Translations under genes and position numbers: made by a program
The notes under the pieces: generated by a model
Databases searched by the model: none
Told to the model about the DNA's origin: nothing
The model's input: the letters and a program-made list of their open reading frames with translations, nothing else
Shown: positions 41,867-48,844 of the stretch, in pieces
Position numbering within the stretch: position 1 is the stretch's first letter
Layout: every line of letters starts with the position of its first letter
Assembly (NCBI RefSeq): GCF_040412425.1
Contig: NC_089788.1
Location: 73,263,220-73,327,219 of the forward strand
From: Macrobrachium rosenbergii
Taxonomy: Eukaryota; Arthropoda; Malacostraca; Decapoda; Palaemonidae
Direction: 5' to 3'
DNA length: 64,000 nt

Positions 41867-42773
41867 TCCACTGTTTGTATTGTATAGCATATAAAATATG
41901 AATGCATAATCATAAAACACATACAAATGCCTTTATTTATTATATCTGGAATTATATAACAGAAAAGAGCAAAGCCCTATCAATTTAACATTAAAATTGA
42001 GCAAAATCAACTAAACGAACAGAAAAACTACACATCTCTGTATTGATGATACAAGGATGCCATTTATCTGAGTAAATCTGTGCAGAATACATCTACGTGA
42101 TACGTACAACTGGCACAAACAAATATTAAGAATCCTTATCAGTTTACAGACTAAGAATGAAGCAAATCTACAAACAAAATTAGCTGAATATCAACAAGTA
42201 TAACGCAGTCAACGCAGCATGTAGTCCTTACCTTGAATATAAGTAGAGACTAGCAACTCAACCTGCTGGCACTTCGGCAGGAGGCGAATGAGGTCGAAAG
42301 TAAATGGCACTTGGGTTATCCGAGGGGCTGCGTGCAAGGTTGTGGTTACAGGGGGAAGAGAGAACTGAGGAATGGGACCTCCTCCTCCTATTCCTCCTCC
42401 TCCTCCAGTAAAAAGCATCCCTGCTTTTGAAGGTAATCCACACACAGTGTTGCCATGACCTTGGCTCATGGACAGCAAGTGTTCGAATGTCAGCAATCCC
42501 CAGATACATTCCTGGTCCACTGGGAAGAACTGTGGGGCAAAAATGAAACAATGACTCTTTAGAGGGGGCCATAATATTGAAGTCAACAGTGTCTTTCTAT
42601 AACTTTCTCTCTTGAGAGTCATATTGTTTATAAATGACATTATGGTGCTAAATCAATAAAGAAACATAGAAATAATGTCAATGAAGGAAATTTCACAGAA
42701 AAGGGCACAAACTGACTTACACAAACATTACAGACTGCTCTGAGAGCAAGAGCCTGTGCCAGTTCACTGATGA
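8303..42773 (-). CDS. Szt2: KICSTOR complex subunit SZT2, central part, spliced from 30 exons
   Basis: SZT2 is the very large scaffold of KICSTOR (with KPTN, ITFG2 and KICS2). It sits on the lysosome, binds GATOR1 and is needed for amino-acid or glucose shortage to turn off mTORC1. The exons read on the minus strand from 42,773 down to 8,303. The joined frame is open for about 2,083 codons and every intron phase matches. Blocks that match human SZT2 as I remember it, in the same order, include [94 protein letters not shown] and EYRLLTAPL. No start codon or stop codon lies in the window: by the human length (about 3,400 residues) roughly 1,000 N-terminal and 350 C-terminal residues are missing. 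Intron sizes run from about 0.2 to 10-13 kb. Identity is secure; exact exon edges are by eye. Confidence 0.93.
9005..9208 (-). CDS. Szt2: SZT2 exon 29 of those visible
   Basis: [60 protein letters not shown]. It matches human CQVWEHGNIALG and LRHAAWDLLMEYRLLAAPL. Acceptor CATTGCCAG, donor AAAG/GTATAA, phase 1 to 1. Confidence 0.95.
9928..10034 (-). CDS. Szt2: SZT2 exon 28 of those visible
   Basis: [20 protein letters not shown] then [36 protein letters not shown] resembles human PPDPLREEEFEQLTQV. Acceptor TGCCCTTACAG, donor CCAG/GTGAGA, phase 2 to 1. Confidence 0.9.
10750..10892 (-). CDS. Szt2: SZT2 exon 27 of those visible
   Basis: [20 protein letters not shown] then [20 protein letters not shown] and GNTVQLIR. 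It matches human DLDIYLYNKPG...GKGVACITLAFVDEEGTPL. Acceptor TTTCTTTCACAG, donor ATAAG/GTGAGC, phase 0 to 2. Confidence 0.95.
11015..11090 (+). repeat. Short tandem duplication
   Basis: Two copies of a roughly 38-base AT-rich unit containing AAATGACACTGTCCATATGA and AAATGACGCTGTCCATAGGA, inside the intron between exons 26 and 27. Confidence 0.6.
11264..11390 (-). CDS. Szt2: SZT2 exon 26 of those visible
   Basis: [20 protein letters not shown] then [20 protein letters not shown] and FQ. It matches human [20 protein letters not shown] and YTDSNSRNHFQ. Acceptor TTTGTTTACAG, donor TTTCAG/GTATGG, phase 2 to 0. Confidence 0.96.
11792..11957 (-). CDS. Szt2: SZT2 exon 25 of those visible
   Basis: [55 protein letters not shown]. 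It matches human ITDELVRVLCRRLDEATLDI and CKLTPADVEFIQPPG. Acceptor TGTACGTAG, donor ATCAG/GTAATT, phase 1 to 2. Confidence 0.96.
12276..12402 (-). CDS. Szt2: SZT2 exon 24 of those visible
   Basis: [20 protein letters not shown] then [20 protein letters not shown] and [17 protein letters not shown] matches human RHIQLLVHGVGQAGP. Acceptor CCCTTTTCAG, donor CCAG/GTACAG, phase 0 to 1. Confidence 0.95.
13251..13389 (-). CDS. Szt2: SZT2 exon 23 of those visible
   Basis: [20 protein letters not shown] then [20 protein letters not shown] and DPLILKN; a linker between the RKNMFVYE block and the ILTVHGI block. Acceptor GGACTATTCCAG, donor AAGAAT/GTAAGT, phase 2 to 0, 139 bases. Confidence 0.9.
14379..14628 (-). 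CDS. Szt2: SZT2 exon 22 of those visible
   Basis: [39 protein letters not shown] and [17 protein letters not shown] match human [39 protein letters not shown] and FVYQ...YYLR. There are two acceptors 12 bases apart (after 14,629 and after 14,617), both phase 1; the outer has the better pyrimidine tract. Donor CTAAG/GTAAAG, phase 2. Confidence 0.96.
15597..15793 (-). CDS. Szt2: SZT2 exon 21 of those visible
   Basis: [20 protein letters not shown] then [20 protein letters not shown] and [18 protein letters not shown]. It matches human [20 protein letters not shown] and AESEEDLWRSE almost position for position. Acceptor TTTTACGTCAG, donor TGAAG/GTATGT, phase 2 to 1. Confidence 0.96.
16087..16342 (-). 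CDS. Szt2: SZT2 exon 20 of those visible
   Basis: Begins with the third repeat copy ([20 protein letters not shown]), passes an acidic part ([20 protein letters not shown]), and reaches [20 protein letters not shown], which matches human [20 protein letters not shown]. Acceptor TTTCCAAAAG, donor TGTCG/GTAAGC, phase 1 to 2. Confidence 0.94.
16627..16736 (-). CDS. Szt2: SZT2 exon 19 of those visible, with tandem peptide repeats
   Basis: [17 protein letters not shown] is followed by two copies of LKSRHNSG, 13 residues apart; the second is cut by the exon end at its last Gly. The third copy is in the next exon. Acceptor TGTTTTACAG, donor TTCAG/GTGAGT, phase 2 to 1. Confidence 0.88.
17594..17743 (-). 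CDS. Szt2: SZT2 exon 18 of those visible
   Basis: [20 protein letters not shown] then [20 protein letters not shown] and [11 protein letters not shown]. Acceptor ATCTTCTTTAG, donor GTGTGGG/GTGAGT, phase 2 to 2, 150 bases. Linker region with short Ser-rich motifs. Confidence 0.87.
18508..19159 (-). CDS. Szt2: SZT2 exon 17 of those visible (long disordered linker)
   Basis: 652 bases, phase 1 to 2, open throughout. Almost all Ser, Glu, Lys, Thr and Asp, for example [20 protein letters not shown] and [20 protein letters not shown], ending [11 protein letters not shown]. No recognisable domain. Human SZT2 also has a low-complexity linker here but a shorter one, by memory. Acceptor ATTTTCTTACCAG, donor ATCAG/GTGGGT. 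The complementary strand is open too, which is a composition effect. Confidence 0.92.
19361..19495 (-). CDS. Szt2: SZT2 exon 16 of those visible
   Basis: [20 protein letters not shown] then a highly charged Arg/Glu run and [10 protein letters not shown]. Acceptor TACTGTTTCAG, donor TTCCG/GTAGGA, phase 1 to 1, 135 bases. Probably part of the disordered linker that continues in the next exon. Confidence 0.85.
20338..20477 (-). CDS. Szt2: SZT2 exon 15 of those visible
   Basis: [20 protein letters not shown] then [20 protein letters not shown] and VLFDND; linker-type composition. Acceptor CCTCCGTTAG, donor GATC/GTAAGT, phase 2 to 1, 140 bases. Confidence 0.86.
20640..21500. repeat. GC-richer intronic insertion of unknown type
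   Basis: Lies inside the intron between exons 14 and 15, with base composition unlike the AT-rich flanks. A 101-codon open frame on the minus strand (20,973-21,278) has no recognisable domain and no splice support. Probably a decayed mobile element. Confidence 0.3.
21609..21688 (-). CDS. Szt2: SZT2 exon 14 of those visible
   Basis: [20 protein letters not shown] then SQFIIVR; 80 bases, phase 0 to 2. Acceptor ATGTTGTACAG, donor GTAAG/GTAAGT. Supported by frame and splice sites and by its place between two identified exons. Confidence 0.88.
22312..22497 (-). CDS. Szt2: SZT2 exon 13 of those visible
   Basis: 62 codons: [54 protein letters not shown]. It matches human IRWLLEDEMVSALRR, AAAHIHSSPG and LPLSFVFGPERSLTQF. 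Acceptor TCTCTCTCAG, donor ATACAG/GTAAGT, phase 0 to 0. Confidence 0.95.
22795..22870 (-). CDS. Szt2: SZT2 exon 12 of those visible
   Basis: A short exon, 76 bases, [20 protein letters not shown] then STVEE. It leads into IKWLLRDE of the next exon, as ETTMNEIRWLLEDE does in human. Acceptor TTGTGACAG, donor GAAGAG/GTATGC, phase 2 to 0. Confidence 0.9.
23286..23538 (-). CDS. Szt2: SZT2 exon 11 of those visible
   Basis: [20 protein letters not shown] then [14 protein letters not shown] matches human LRDLSVTLDVFMLTLPLEV. The rest, [20 protein letters not shown] and [16 protein letters not shown], is Ser-rich linker. Acceptor TTGTCAACAG, donor GATTC/GTGAGT, phase 1 to 2. Confidence 0.94.
24097..24315 (-). 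CDS. Szt2: SZT2 exon 10 of those visible
   Basis: Contains the very conserved block [16 protein letters not shown], then VKTVPTCLG (human [15 protein letters not shown] and CSLPTCLG), preceded by an acidic lead-in with [12 protein letters not shown]. Acceptor CTTTTGCAG, donor CTAG/GTAATA, phase 1 to 1. One of the strongest single pieces of evidence for the gene's identity. Confidence 0.96.
24606..24759 (-). CDS. Szt2: SZT2 exon 9 of those visible (acidic)
   Basis: Encodes [20 protein letters not shown] followed by a run almost entirely of Asp and Glu and then [11 protein letters not shown]. An acidic stretch stands at the same place in human SZT2 as recalled ([25 protein letters not shown], described only in part). 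Acceptor GTTTGCAG, donor AGTG/GTAATT, phase 0 to 1. It follows a ~13 kb gap from exon 8 (10.2 kb if the cassette is used). Confidence 0.9.
27165..27203 (+). repeat. (ATT)n microsatellite, left of foldback element
   Basis: About 13 uninterrupted ATT units bordering the left arm of the inverted-repeat element. Confidence 0.95.
27234..27639. mobile_element. Foldback (inverted-repeat) element
   Basis: The left arm (27,234-27,320) starts GCAGGTTTTGTTAAACAG and the right arm (27,555-27,639), read on the minus strand, starts ACAGGTTTTGTTAAACAG. The arms are about 86 bases and differ at only a few positions until they diverge near GCTTTTC. The ~235-base loop is GC-richer and has no recognisable gene. 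Arms are flanked outside by ATT arrays on both sides. It looks like a non-autonomous foldback or MITE-type element; family not recognised. Confidence 0.8.
27640..27701 (+). repeat. (ATT)n microsatellite, right of foldback element
   Basis: About 20 ATT units with one interruption, beginning directly at the end of the right inverted arm. Confidence 0.95.
28714..28974 (-). mobile_element. tRNA-derived SINE, complete head
   Basis: Read on the minus strand, the 5' head carries a polymerase III A box (GGGCGAGTCGGTAGAG, 28,950-28,965) and B box (GAGTTCGAGTCTC, 28,912-28,924) at tRNA-like spacing. A non-tRNA body with CCGTTGCTAGGTAACCAATT and CCTAGGAGAGCTGTTAA follows. The body is shared with the copy at 55,828-56,034. 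Sits in an Szt2 intron in the same orientation as the gene. Confidence 0.85.
31400..32640 (+). mobile_element. T-rich block with reversed strand composition, probable insertion
   Basis: For about 1.2 kb the plus strand is T-rich, while the surrounding intron is A-rich on that strand. The block ends near an AATAAA at 32,624. Its beginning shares phrases with about 5,775-5,880. This fits a retroelement or untranslated-region-like sequence inserted opposite to Szt2. No coding domain was recognised, so the type is open. Confidence 0.35.
34990..35098 (-). CDS. Szt2: Possible SZT2 cassette exon
   Basis: Reads [18 protein letters not shown] then [18 protein letters not shown] and ends at donor CAG/GTCAGA in phase 0, as exon 9 needs. 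The acceptor TATGTAG is poor in pyrimidines. It works only if exon 8 uses its downstream donor: 5 + 109 bases = 38 codons, frame kept. I recall no counterpart in vertebrate SZT2. The protein-like composition on good splice frames supports it; it could be a lineage-specific alternative exon or a chance open stretch. Confidence 0.42.
35099..37798 (-). other. Szt2 intron, no further feature seen
   Basis: AT-rich intron sequence, A-rich on the plus strand. I see no exon, repeat or RNA gene in it. Confidence 0.6.
37804..38031 (-). CDS. Szt2: SZT2 exon 8 of those visible
   Basis: 76 codons, [20 protein letters not shown] to [18 protein letters not shown], phase 0 start. It aligns with human [20 protein letters not shown] and YFFYCPPS (here MIKERFSGI...[17 protein letters not shown]). 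There are two usable donors five bases apart: GAG/GTATGG (37,803, phase 0, joins straight to exon 9) and ATG/GTAATT (37,798, phase 2, fits the cassette at 34,990-35,098). Confidence 0.93.
38370..38492 (-). CDS. Szt2: SZT2 exon 7 of those visible
   Basis: 41 codons, [20 protein letters not shown] to EEEANGKEK, phase 0 at both ends. TICGHLRDF matches human ALCGHTWGL directly after the helical segment of the previous exon. Acceptor GAACACTTCAG, donor AAAAG/GTAAGC. Confidence 0.9.
39387..39568 (-). CDS. Szt2: SZT2 exon 6 of those visible
   Basis: Encodes [20 protein letters not shown] then [20 protein letters not shown] and EIEISHFLQ. It matches human YVRGLFRSLQQAQSV...LLQEIDITPFL. Predicted helical. 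Acceptor TTTTTGCAG, donor TTCAG/GTTTGA (weak donor), phase 1 to 0. Confidence 0.93.
39830..40011 (-). CDS. Szt2: SZT2 exon 5 of those visible
   Basis: 182 bases, [19 protein letters not shown] to SEESDVGG, acidic in its second half. Acceptor CCTTTCACAG, donor GGAG/GTAAGA, phase 2 to 1. It is supported by frame and splice sites between two conserved exons; its own similarity to vertebrate SZT2 is weak. Confidence 0.88.
40138..41029 (-). CDS. Szt2: SZT2 exon 4 of those visible (long, 892 bases)
   Basis: Conserved at both ends, disordered between. It opens with [19 protein letters not shown] and [17 protein letters not shown] (human [20 protein letters not shown]) and closes with [20 protein letters not shown] (human CPVYIYSCSLEAL). 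The roughly 200 residues between are rich in Ser, Pro and Thr and carry several basic-residue-directed serine sites such as RERCSSF and RRYVSMPS. Acceptor TTTTCCAG, donor AACAG/GTACAG, phase 1 to 2. Confidence 0.94.
41342..41620 (-). CDS. Szt2: SZT2 exon 3 of those visible
   Basis: Begins [16 protein letters not shown] after CTTGTTTCAG in phase 1 and runs through a Ser/Pro-rich part with [16 protein letters not shown]. The 3' edge is unsure. The phase-correct donor is TTGA/GTGACT at 41,341, joining as [11 protein letters not shown]. The better-looking CTG/GTAGTT at 41,312 would leave phase 0 and break the frame unless a further small exon exists. Confidence 0.82.
41772..41864 (+). repeat. (GA)n microsatellite
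   Basis: 93 bases of perfect AG dinucleotides in the intron between exons 2 and 3, about 150 bases upstream of exon 3. On the transcribed (minus) strand this is a perfect CT tract. Confidence 0.98.
42232..42529 (-). CDS. Szt2: SZT2 exon 2 of those visible
   Basis: Starts [19 protein letters not shown] after a TTTTTGCCCCACAG acceptor and ends ...[10 protein letters not shown] at donor CAAG/GTAAGG, phase 0 to 1, 298 bases. It corresponds to human CIGSMLSFEYL and, at its end, FHFDLMGLLPQCQQL (here [15 protein letters not shown]). Between the two conserved blocks is a glycine-rich stretch, [10 protein letters not shown], not recalled from the human protein. Confidence 0.92.
42721..42773 (-). CDS. 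Szt2: SZT2 exon 1 of those visible (tentative)
   Basis: A 53-base candidate exon ending in [18 protein letters not shown]. It has a pyrimidine-rich acceptor ending GACAAAG and a strong donor TGT/GTAAGT. It ends in phase 0, exactly as the next exon requires, and needs a phase-1 exon before it. SELAQAL resembles SEIPQAL at the matching place in human SZT2 as I recall it. The match is short, so this exon is less certain than the others. Confidence 0.5.
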
Positions 42774-42939
42774 CTTTGTCAAAAACAAACAACTTAAAAA
42801 TACAATACAAGCTCATTCTTATCCAAGGAAGCACGCTTTCAAAGAAATGCACTCGTATAATTGATTGTCACATTTCTATGATAAGAAATTTTTCCTCATA
42901 GATCCTGGAAGGCTGGTGAAATAACAGTACGTAAAGCCT

Positions 42940-43250
42940 AGTCCCCGTAGGGGGGTAGTGTCGCCAGTGCACCTCACGTGGTGCACTGTAGCCATTACTA
43001 AATTTCTTTGCAGTGTCCCTTCGGCCCCTAGCTGCAACTCCTTTCATTCTTTTTACTGTACCTCCATTCATATTGTCTTTCTTCCATCTTGCTATCCATC
43101 CTCTCCTAACAATTATTTCATAGTGCAACTGCAAGGTTTACCACCTGTTAAACCTTTCAAACCTACCTACTCTCAATTTCCTTTCCAGCACTGAATGACC
43201 TCATAGGTCCCAGTGCTTGGCCTTTGGCCTAAACTCTATATTCCATTCCA
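42940..43250 (+). mobile_element. Second SINE-like family, copy 1
   Basis: About 310 bases from GTCCCCGTAGGGGGGTAGTG to GGCCTTTGGCCTAAACTCTA. It is shared in inverted orientation with 56,187-56,488 over essentially the whole length, including CCCTTCGGCCCCTAGCTGCA and GACCTCATAGGTCCCAG. I recognise it as a dispersed decapod repeat from memory; no protein or polymerase III boxes identified. Confidence 0.8.
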
Positions 43251-44149
43251 ACCTCTTACAACATGAGAAAAAATGTTACAACACTCCCTCTTGTCAGAAT
43301 TTCTCCTAAAACAATTCACAATAACAAATATATACTGTACATTAAACACTAATCTGGTCAAAGGGACTTAATTGTAATGTAAAGCAGTCCATACTTTTAT
43401 TATTAGAGAATTAATATTAGTCAATAAACTGAGCACTACCCCCATCAAATGACATTGGAGGTGTCTCAAAAAATTGACTCTATTTCAGCTCGCATTTCCA
43501 AGTTTACTGCACCCTCTTTATCTATGAAAAAGTACTATAAAAATGTTGGAATAATGATTACCAAGTATTGTAAATGAAATTATGTTCCACTGGATAATTA
43601 ATAATGACAAGATTACGGTTATGGGCTAACCTAGGTCACTGTGTCAGTAAATAATAATAATTATCTAATAAGCATATGCATATCATGATCTAATATTGTA
43701 CACTTGCAACAGTTACAGTGGCTGCCAAATGTGCACATCAGATTACGTCCTTTGCCCATCTTGCCCCAAAACTTTGCAGTGAGGAACCAATATTGGTCAA
43801 AGGACTGAAGTTGCCAGTGCTATTGTTTTATTTGAAGTCGGCTTCACAAAGACATGTGACTCTCCAGATTAATCACTTGTCACTCATTGGCTGGTGAAAT
43901 GTTAAGAAAATATAAATCAAAATTATATGAATAACAGAGACTGTTTTTCATGTAACTAAACAAAAATCTACTTTAAAAAGTAACAATAAAAAAAATAATA
44001 CTGCATAGCTAAATTAAAAATTAAGTAAATTTTATTTAAACACAGCATTTTCTTTAAAAGATCAAAAAAAAATACATGTAATATCAAAAAAATCTGACTG
44101 AAGGAACAGTGTTGAGCCAACTCTCCTTTACAGAAAGTAAGTTTAGATA

Positions 44150-44345
44150 ATAGAATTAAAAGAAATTTGTTGGAGCTGTCAAGAAAAGTGTGAGTGGTAT
44201 AGGTGGAGAAAAACCAACTGAAATGGTGAGAAATGTCATACAAAAGTTAGTACTGGTGAACAGATGGGTCAGCATAATTGGAGAGGGTCTGGCCATGTGG
44301 AGAAAATGGTAGATGATGGAGTGCCAGAGGTACTGGAATGAAAGG
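44150..44345 (+). mobile_element. 3' relic of a LINE-type retrotransposon
   Basis: A plus-strand frame reads ...GHVEKMVDDGVPEVLE then stop, like the HVERM motif at the end of many arthropod non-LTR reverse transcriptases. It is followed directly by a TA microsatellite, as LINE tails often are. Short and broken; family uncertain. Confidence 0.5.
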
Positions 44346-44348
44346 ACC

Positions 44349-44351
<3 letters not shown>

Positions 44352-44402
<51 letters not shown>
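44352..44402 (+). repeat. (TA)n microsatellite
   Basis: About 25 AT units abutting the LINE relic. Confidence 0.97.
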
Positions 44403-44407
<5 letters not shown>

Positions 44408-44541
44408 TAGAAGTGGATGTGTTCAGAAGTCACATGAAGAAGCTTTATCCTTGATTCATCAGCAAATAAATGTATCATTGCCTACAGTCTGATTTTTTCT
44501 CCAGGGCCACCCTTATTAAATGAAAAGGCACTTGTGTCGTC

Positions 44542-44546
<5 letters not shown>

Positions 44547-44580
<34 letters not shown>
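44547..44580 (+). repeat. (GA)n microsatellite
   Basis: 17 GA units. The Arg-Glu open frames over it are translation of the repeat. Confidence 0.97.
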
Positions 44581-44583
<3 letters not shown>

Positions 44584-45769
44584 TTATCGTTATCAACATG
44601 CTTAGGAAGGCAGGTGAGGCTATCTTATCATCACCCACTTTCGGTGATAACGAAAGTCCCTTTTTCTGGAGCGAATGCCCACTTCCAAGTGTTAGCCTTG
44701 TTAACAGTTGGGAGAAACTGTCAAAACATCACTTTAACAAGGTTAATAAATTAAATGAGAATTTACCTTGATCGGATTCATTATTTGACAGTCATTTTGC
44801 GTAAATGCAATTTTATTATTGGTGCTTTCTGCATGTGTTACCTTGCTGGAAAACTACTGTATTATTCTGAACAAGTTGCATTTTCAAGCAGAATAACTAC
44901 TGAAAGCAAAATTTAATATACAACAATGCAAACATTAATTATTTTACATTGCCCAGCTTACTAACTATTTAAACCAAAATTTAATGTATAATAATGCACA
45001 CAATAGTTATATTACAAAATAAAATTATTCTTCTGTTGTCTATAAAACCATCTGGAATCCTGTCAGCACTTATGAACGCAACAGTATTTTCATTAAACCA
45101 AATAATTAAATTTATACAAATAAACGAAGGTGGAAGCTTCCTATCCAGGACCTTCTGTTCTGAAAGCTGCTTGTTTTCCCAATTACTGAAGCTGTTGTTT
45201 TGTCAAGACGAAAGGGAAGGTTCTTTCATTCTTTTATTTGCAAGAAAATGCTCCTTACTAAAGCAGCAATGGCCACTAGTGTGATGAGCTTACTTATGAA
45301 TGATATGTTCGATATCTGTCCCGTCCCTTCCCAAACCAGACACTGGAATTACCCACCATTTTCTTGGTTTCAAATCCGTATACACTTTGTAGCTGAATTA
45401 CTCTTATCTTGGCTTCAGACTCCTCACTTACATTATTTTAAACTCTAATAAACATTAACTTTCAAAATTTATCTTAATCTAATAATCAAATTTTTCCTGC
45501 TGGATTCTACAGATATTTATGGTCATTCCCTGAAGTCTGGTCTTCAGTCACCCTGCCTTTTCTGTCAAATTGAAATAACATGTATTTTTTTCATGTGACA
45601 AATGGCAATGATTCCTTTCATGAAAAGACGAAAGCACTGATTCTCTTGTATTTATAATAAATATTTACTCCTCCTTGAGAACATTCAATAATGCATATAC
45701 TGCAATACATGGTATGTGTATTATTGCATATACCATGTATTATATACCATTATATATCACCATTTTTAG
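44581..45769. other. No gene or repeat recognised
   Basis: AT-rich sequence with chance open frames up to 96 codons on the plus strand (44,994-45,284). They show no domain, no splice support and no similarity I can name. Confidence 0.5.
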
Positions 45770-46145
45770 TTTTCTGTAAAAGAAAACTATTGTGCTGGCT
45801 TTGTCTGTCTGTCCGCACTTTTTCTGTCCACCCTCAGTATTAAAAACTACTAAGGCTAGAAGGCTGCAAATTGGTATTTTGATCATCCACCCTCCAATCA
45901 TCAAACATGCAAAATTGCAGCCCTCTAGTCTCAGTAGTTTTTATTTTATTTAAGGTTAGAGTTAGCCATAACCGTGCTTCTGGCAACGATATAGGACAGG
46001 CCACCACCGGACCGTCGTTAAAGTTTTATGGGTCGCGGCTCATGCAGCATTATTCCGAGACCACCGAAAGATAGATCTATTTTCGCTGTAGCGGCTGTAC
46101 AGAAAACTCAATTGGGCGGAAGAAACTTCGGCGCATTTTTTACTT
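45770..46145 (+). mobile_element. Long-hairpin repeat family, copy 1
   Basis: Begins TAGTTTTCTGTAAAAGAAAACTA, a small palindrome, and ends near CTTCGGCGCATTTTTTACTT. Its first half contains an imperfect ~45-base stem: ACTACTAAGGCTAGAAGGCT on one side and, inverted, AGTCTCAGTAGTTTTTATTT on the other. Shared with 48,845-49,262 (same direction) and 57,590-57,970 (opposite direction). Confidence 0.85.
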
Positions 46146-47490
46146 GTTATCATATGATACTGTATTGCATTTCAACGAAGCACCGTTTGTAGGTGGTGTA
46201 CCCAATTTTCATGTGTATCGTTCATGTCTTGAAAGTTTAAGCAAACCCACAAAATTTTAATACTGACGTTACCAGCATGGCAACAACGTACACGGGAACG
46301 ACTGGCAACTGTGGAAACGATTCTTCTACCGTCGATCTTGTTTAATTCAATTGCTTTCATTTCTGTTTATAAGCAAACGTTCATTGACCAACAACACGAA
46401 AAAATAACAACATGAGACAGAATATGAGTTACAGCATGCTGCTCTACAATAAATATTAAAAGTACCTCTTTGTAATACCGTAAAAGTACAGTGAGCCGCT
46501 GTAACAAATCAACGCTTTACAAATGTCAGTATTTCCCTCCCAGAACAGCTTGCTTGAAATACCATCACTGAATTAACATAAAAATCCCACGCTGAAATTG
46601 ATCCAGTCCAAATACTGATAATTCTGTATGTTTAAACTAGTATATCTACAGTGTCTAAAGAATACAAATTCTCTAAAAAAAAAAAGTTATACTTATAAGA
46701 TCGTAAGCAGAAAGTTTCAAGAAACACAGTAAATACTGCTATAGGGCTACAGCACGACAATGTCAATTTTCTGTAGCAGAATAAATGTTCCGTTTCTAGC
46801 AAAGAAAAATACTTAATAAGAGTTATAATTCGCAAAACAAAATCCCAGTAATGTACTCCTGAATTTATATTTTATTCTTTGCACAGACCTTCCTTACAAC
46901 CCAAGATTTATCTACGGACTAAATGATCACTCCTCTAGCCCTGCACTTGCCCGGATCTGATCATAAGGCAAACCTTTGCCAGAATGAACACACATACGAA
47001 CAGACAAAATGCTACATCACCCTCCTACCTTCCCAGGACGAATAGATAAGATTTTTATAAATGAAAAAATTAAAAATTTCTATCAAATTATATGATTAGA
47101 GACAATTATAAGCAGATAGGATTTTTTTTATAAATAAAAATTAAAAATTCTATCAAATTATATAGTGAAATTTCGTTCATCAAAAATATTTAAGTTTTAA
47201 AAAGGACGAAAAAGTTCCTGTAAGGAGAGATTTTTTTCCCCCTTTAATTTAAGGTAACTAAAGAATCACGACCAGGTGACTTTTAATAGCGATCTGGACA
47301 CTTTACTTCAAGTACATCAGCTATATACGTCTGTGTTTATCTGTCTGCTGGAAAGACTTATATTCAAGTACACATAGTTAAACAATACAATGTTATCTAA
47401 GGTAAATAAATTTTGAGGCGAGTCATAAACCCAAAGGTAATCTCATTTTACAGTGGTCAATGGATGTTTACAAAAGAGGAGTGCATGCAC
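46146..47490. other. No gene recognised
   Basis: AT-rich intergenic or intronic sequence. A degenerate duplication lies at about 47,050-47,165 (two phrases with AAAAATTAAAAATTTCTATC / AAAAATTAAAAATTCTATCA about 80 bases apart). Nothing else supported. Confidence 0.5.
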
Positions 47491-47494
47491 TTAC

Positions 47495-47496
<2 letters not shown>

Positions 47497-47533
<37 letters not shown>
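47497..47533 (+). repeat. (GA)n microsatellite
   Basis: Pure GA dinucleotides, 37 bases. Confidence 0.97.
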
Positions 47534-47536
<3 letters not shown>

Positions 47537-47739
47537 TTTACAACACTCATGGCCATTCACGTAACCATAAACCATAATTTTAGCGACTTATTTTATTTAT
47601 ATGACTTCTTACAAAAGTCCTACATGCCTCACTGTGACCCATCGAATCGAATCCTTATGATGGCATTTGTAATTTGTGGAAAGGATCGAGTTTCTCACAA
47701 AACAATACGTCATCTTTTTTTTATTTAATTAGTACTATG

Positions 47740-47898
47740 TTGTGTATATCAAGCCCACGATACAAGTAGCAAAACACACTGGTGTGTATTTCAACCCCAC
47801 GATACACGGAGCAATACACTCAGGTGTGTATATCAACCCCACAACACAAGTACCAAAACACCCTGGTGTGTATTTCAACCCTACAATACAGGTACGCA
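47740..47898 (+). repeat. 42-base minisatellite, about 4 copies
   Basis: Units start GTGTGTATTTCAACCCCAC at 47,782, 47,824 and 47,866, exactly 42 bases apart, with a diverged first unit at 47,740. The period is a multiple of 3, so both strands stay open (the minus frame repeats YTPxC...CIVGL). I read this as repeat, not gene. Confidence 0.92.
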
Positions 47899-47999
47899 AC
47901 GCAATCAGACAAAACAAAGTGTAGCTCAACCGTGGTGTAGCTGTGTTTTCATACACTACGGGCAAACAGTGTACCAGTAACCTTTTCAGCTTAATTCAC

Positions 48000-48840
48000 A
48001 CGAGGCTAACATCGGGGGAAAATTAACCTCACTCACGAACCTAGCTAGCTACCAACTGCTGTCAGTAAGGCGATAAGAACTACCCTAAGGCATGGGGAGG
48101 CGAAAACCATGACAGCTTGAACTAAATCTGTAAGTCTCATGTCCTGAAAAAGTTGCTGTTGTACTGGACAATTTCCATTAGAACACTCTGACGTATTTTT
48201 TTTTATATCCCTGTTGTGGTCATAATTATGCCTACTTTACAGATAAATTCCAGCCTCTGTTCTGAAGTGAGATTTGACCAAGGTCCAGAGATTACACTTA
48301 GTGGACCTTCTATCAGACTCTTCATCTTCTTTTCAAATTGGATCAGACTCTATTCTGGGGAATCTGAACCAGTTCCTATTATAACAGCCCTGTCATGTCA
48401 GAGTCTGTGGCAACTCAATGGTACGCTACAAATGAATGTCAGATTCTGTGCTTCTGATCTGTAAGTCATTTCAGCCATACGAGAATAAAATTCCCTTTAC
48501 TGAATGAGTTAGGGAGCATTAAGAAATACTTCTTTACGGCTCTTAAGCAACATTTTTGATCAAAAACAGCCAAACTTTAAACGTCCTCAAAAATCAAACA
48601 TTTTCTCAGTCAGAGGAAAATTCAATTTAGTTGAAGGTTCTCGAAGTGCTGTATTTAAAGACTATATTATCATCATCATTCAGAAATGTCAGTATAAAAT
48701 TACTTTCTCATTCAAGTGATAATTCAATTTGGTTGGGGGTTCTTCAAATGCAGTGTTTAAAGACTGTATATGATCATCATCATTCAGAAAGTAAAACATA
48801 AAACGATTATATTTTAAAAAATTCTTTAAATACTTCCGGA
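48000..48840. other. No gene recognised; one imperfect duplication
   Basis: Unremarkable sequence except two similar phrases about 110 bases apart (48,610-48,680 and 48,710-48,790: TTCAATTT...TTGAAGGTTCT / TTCAATTTGGTTGGGGGTTC, each followed by ATCATCATCATTCAGAAA). Confidence 0.5.
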
Positions 48841-48844
48841 TTTT

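Noticed and set aside
41663..41926. Ser-Leu-rich minus-strand frame
   Set aside because: Translation of the 93-base GA/CT microsatellite.
42868..43134. 88-codon minus-strand frame
   Set aside because: Falls wholly within the second SINE-like family, which also occurs at 56.2 kb.
47740..47898. CRISPR-like array
   Set aside because: Direct 42-base tandem units with no spacers, in a eukaryotic context.
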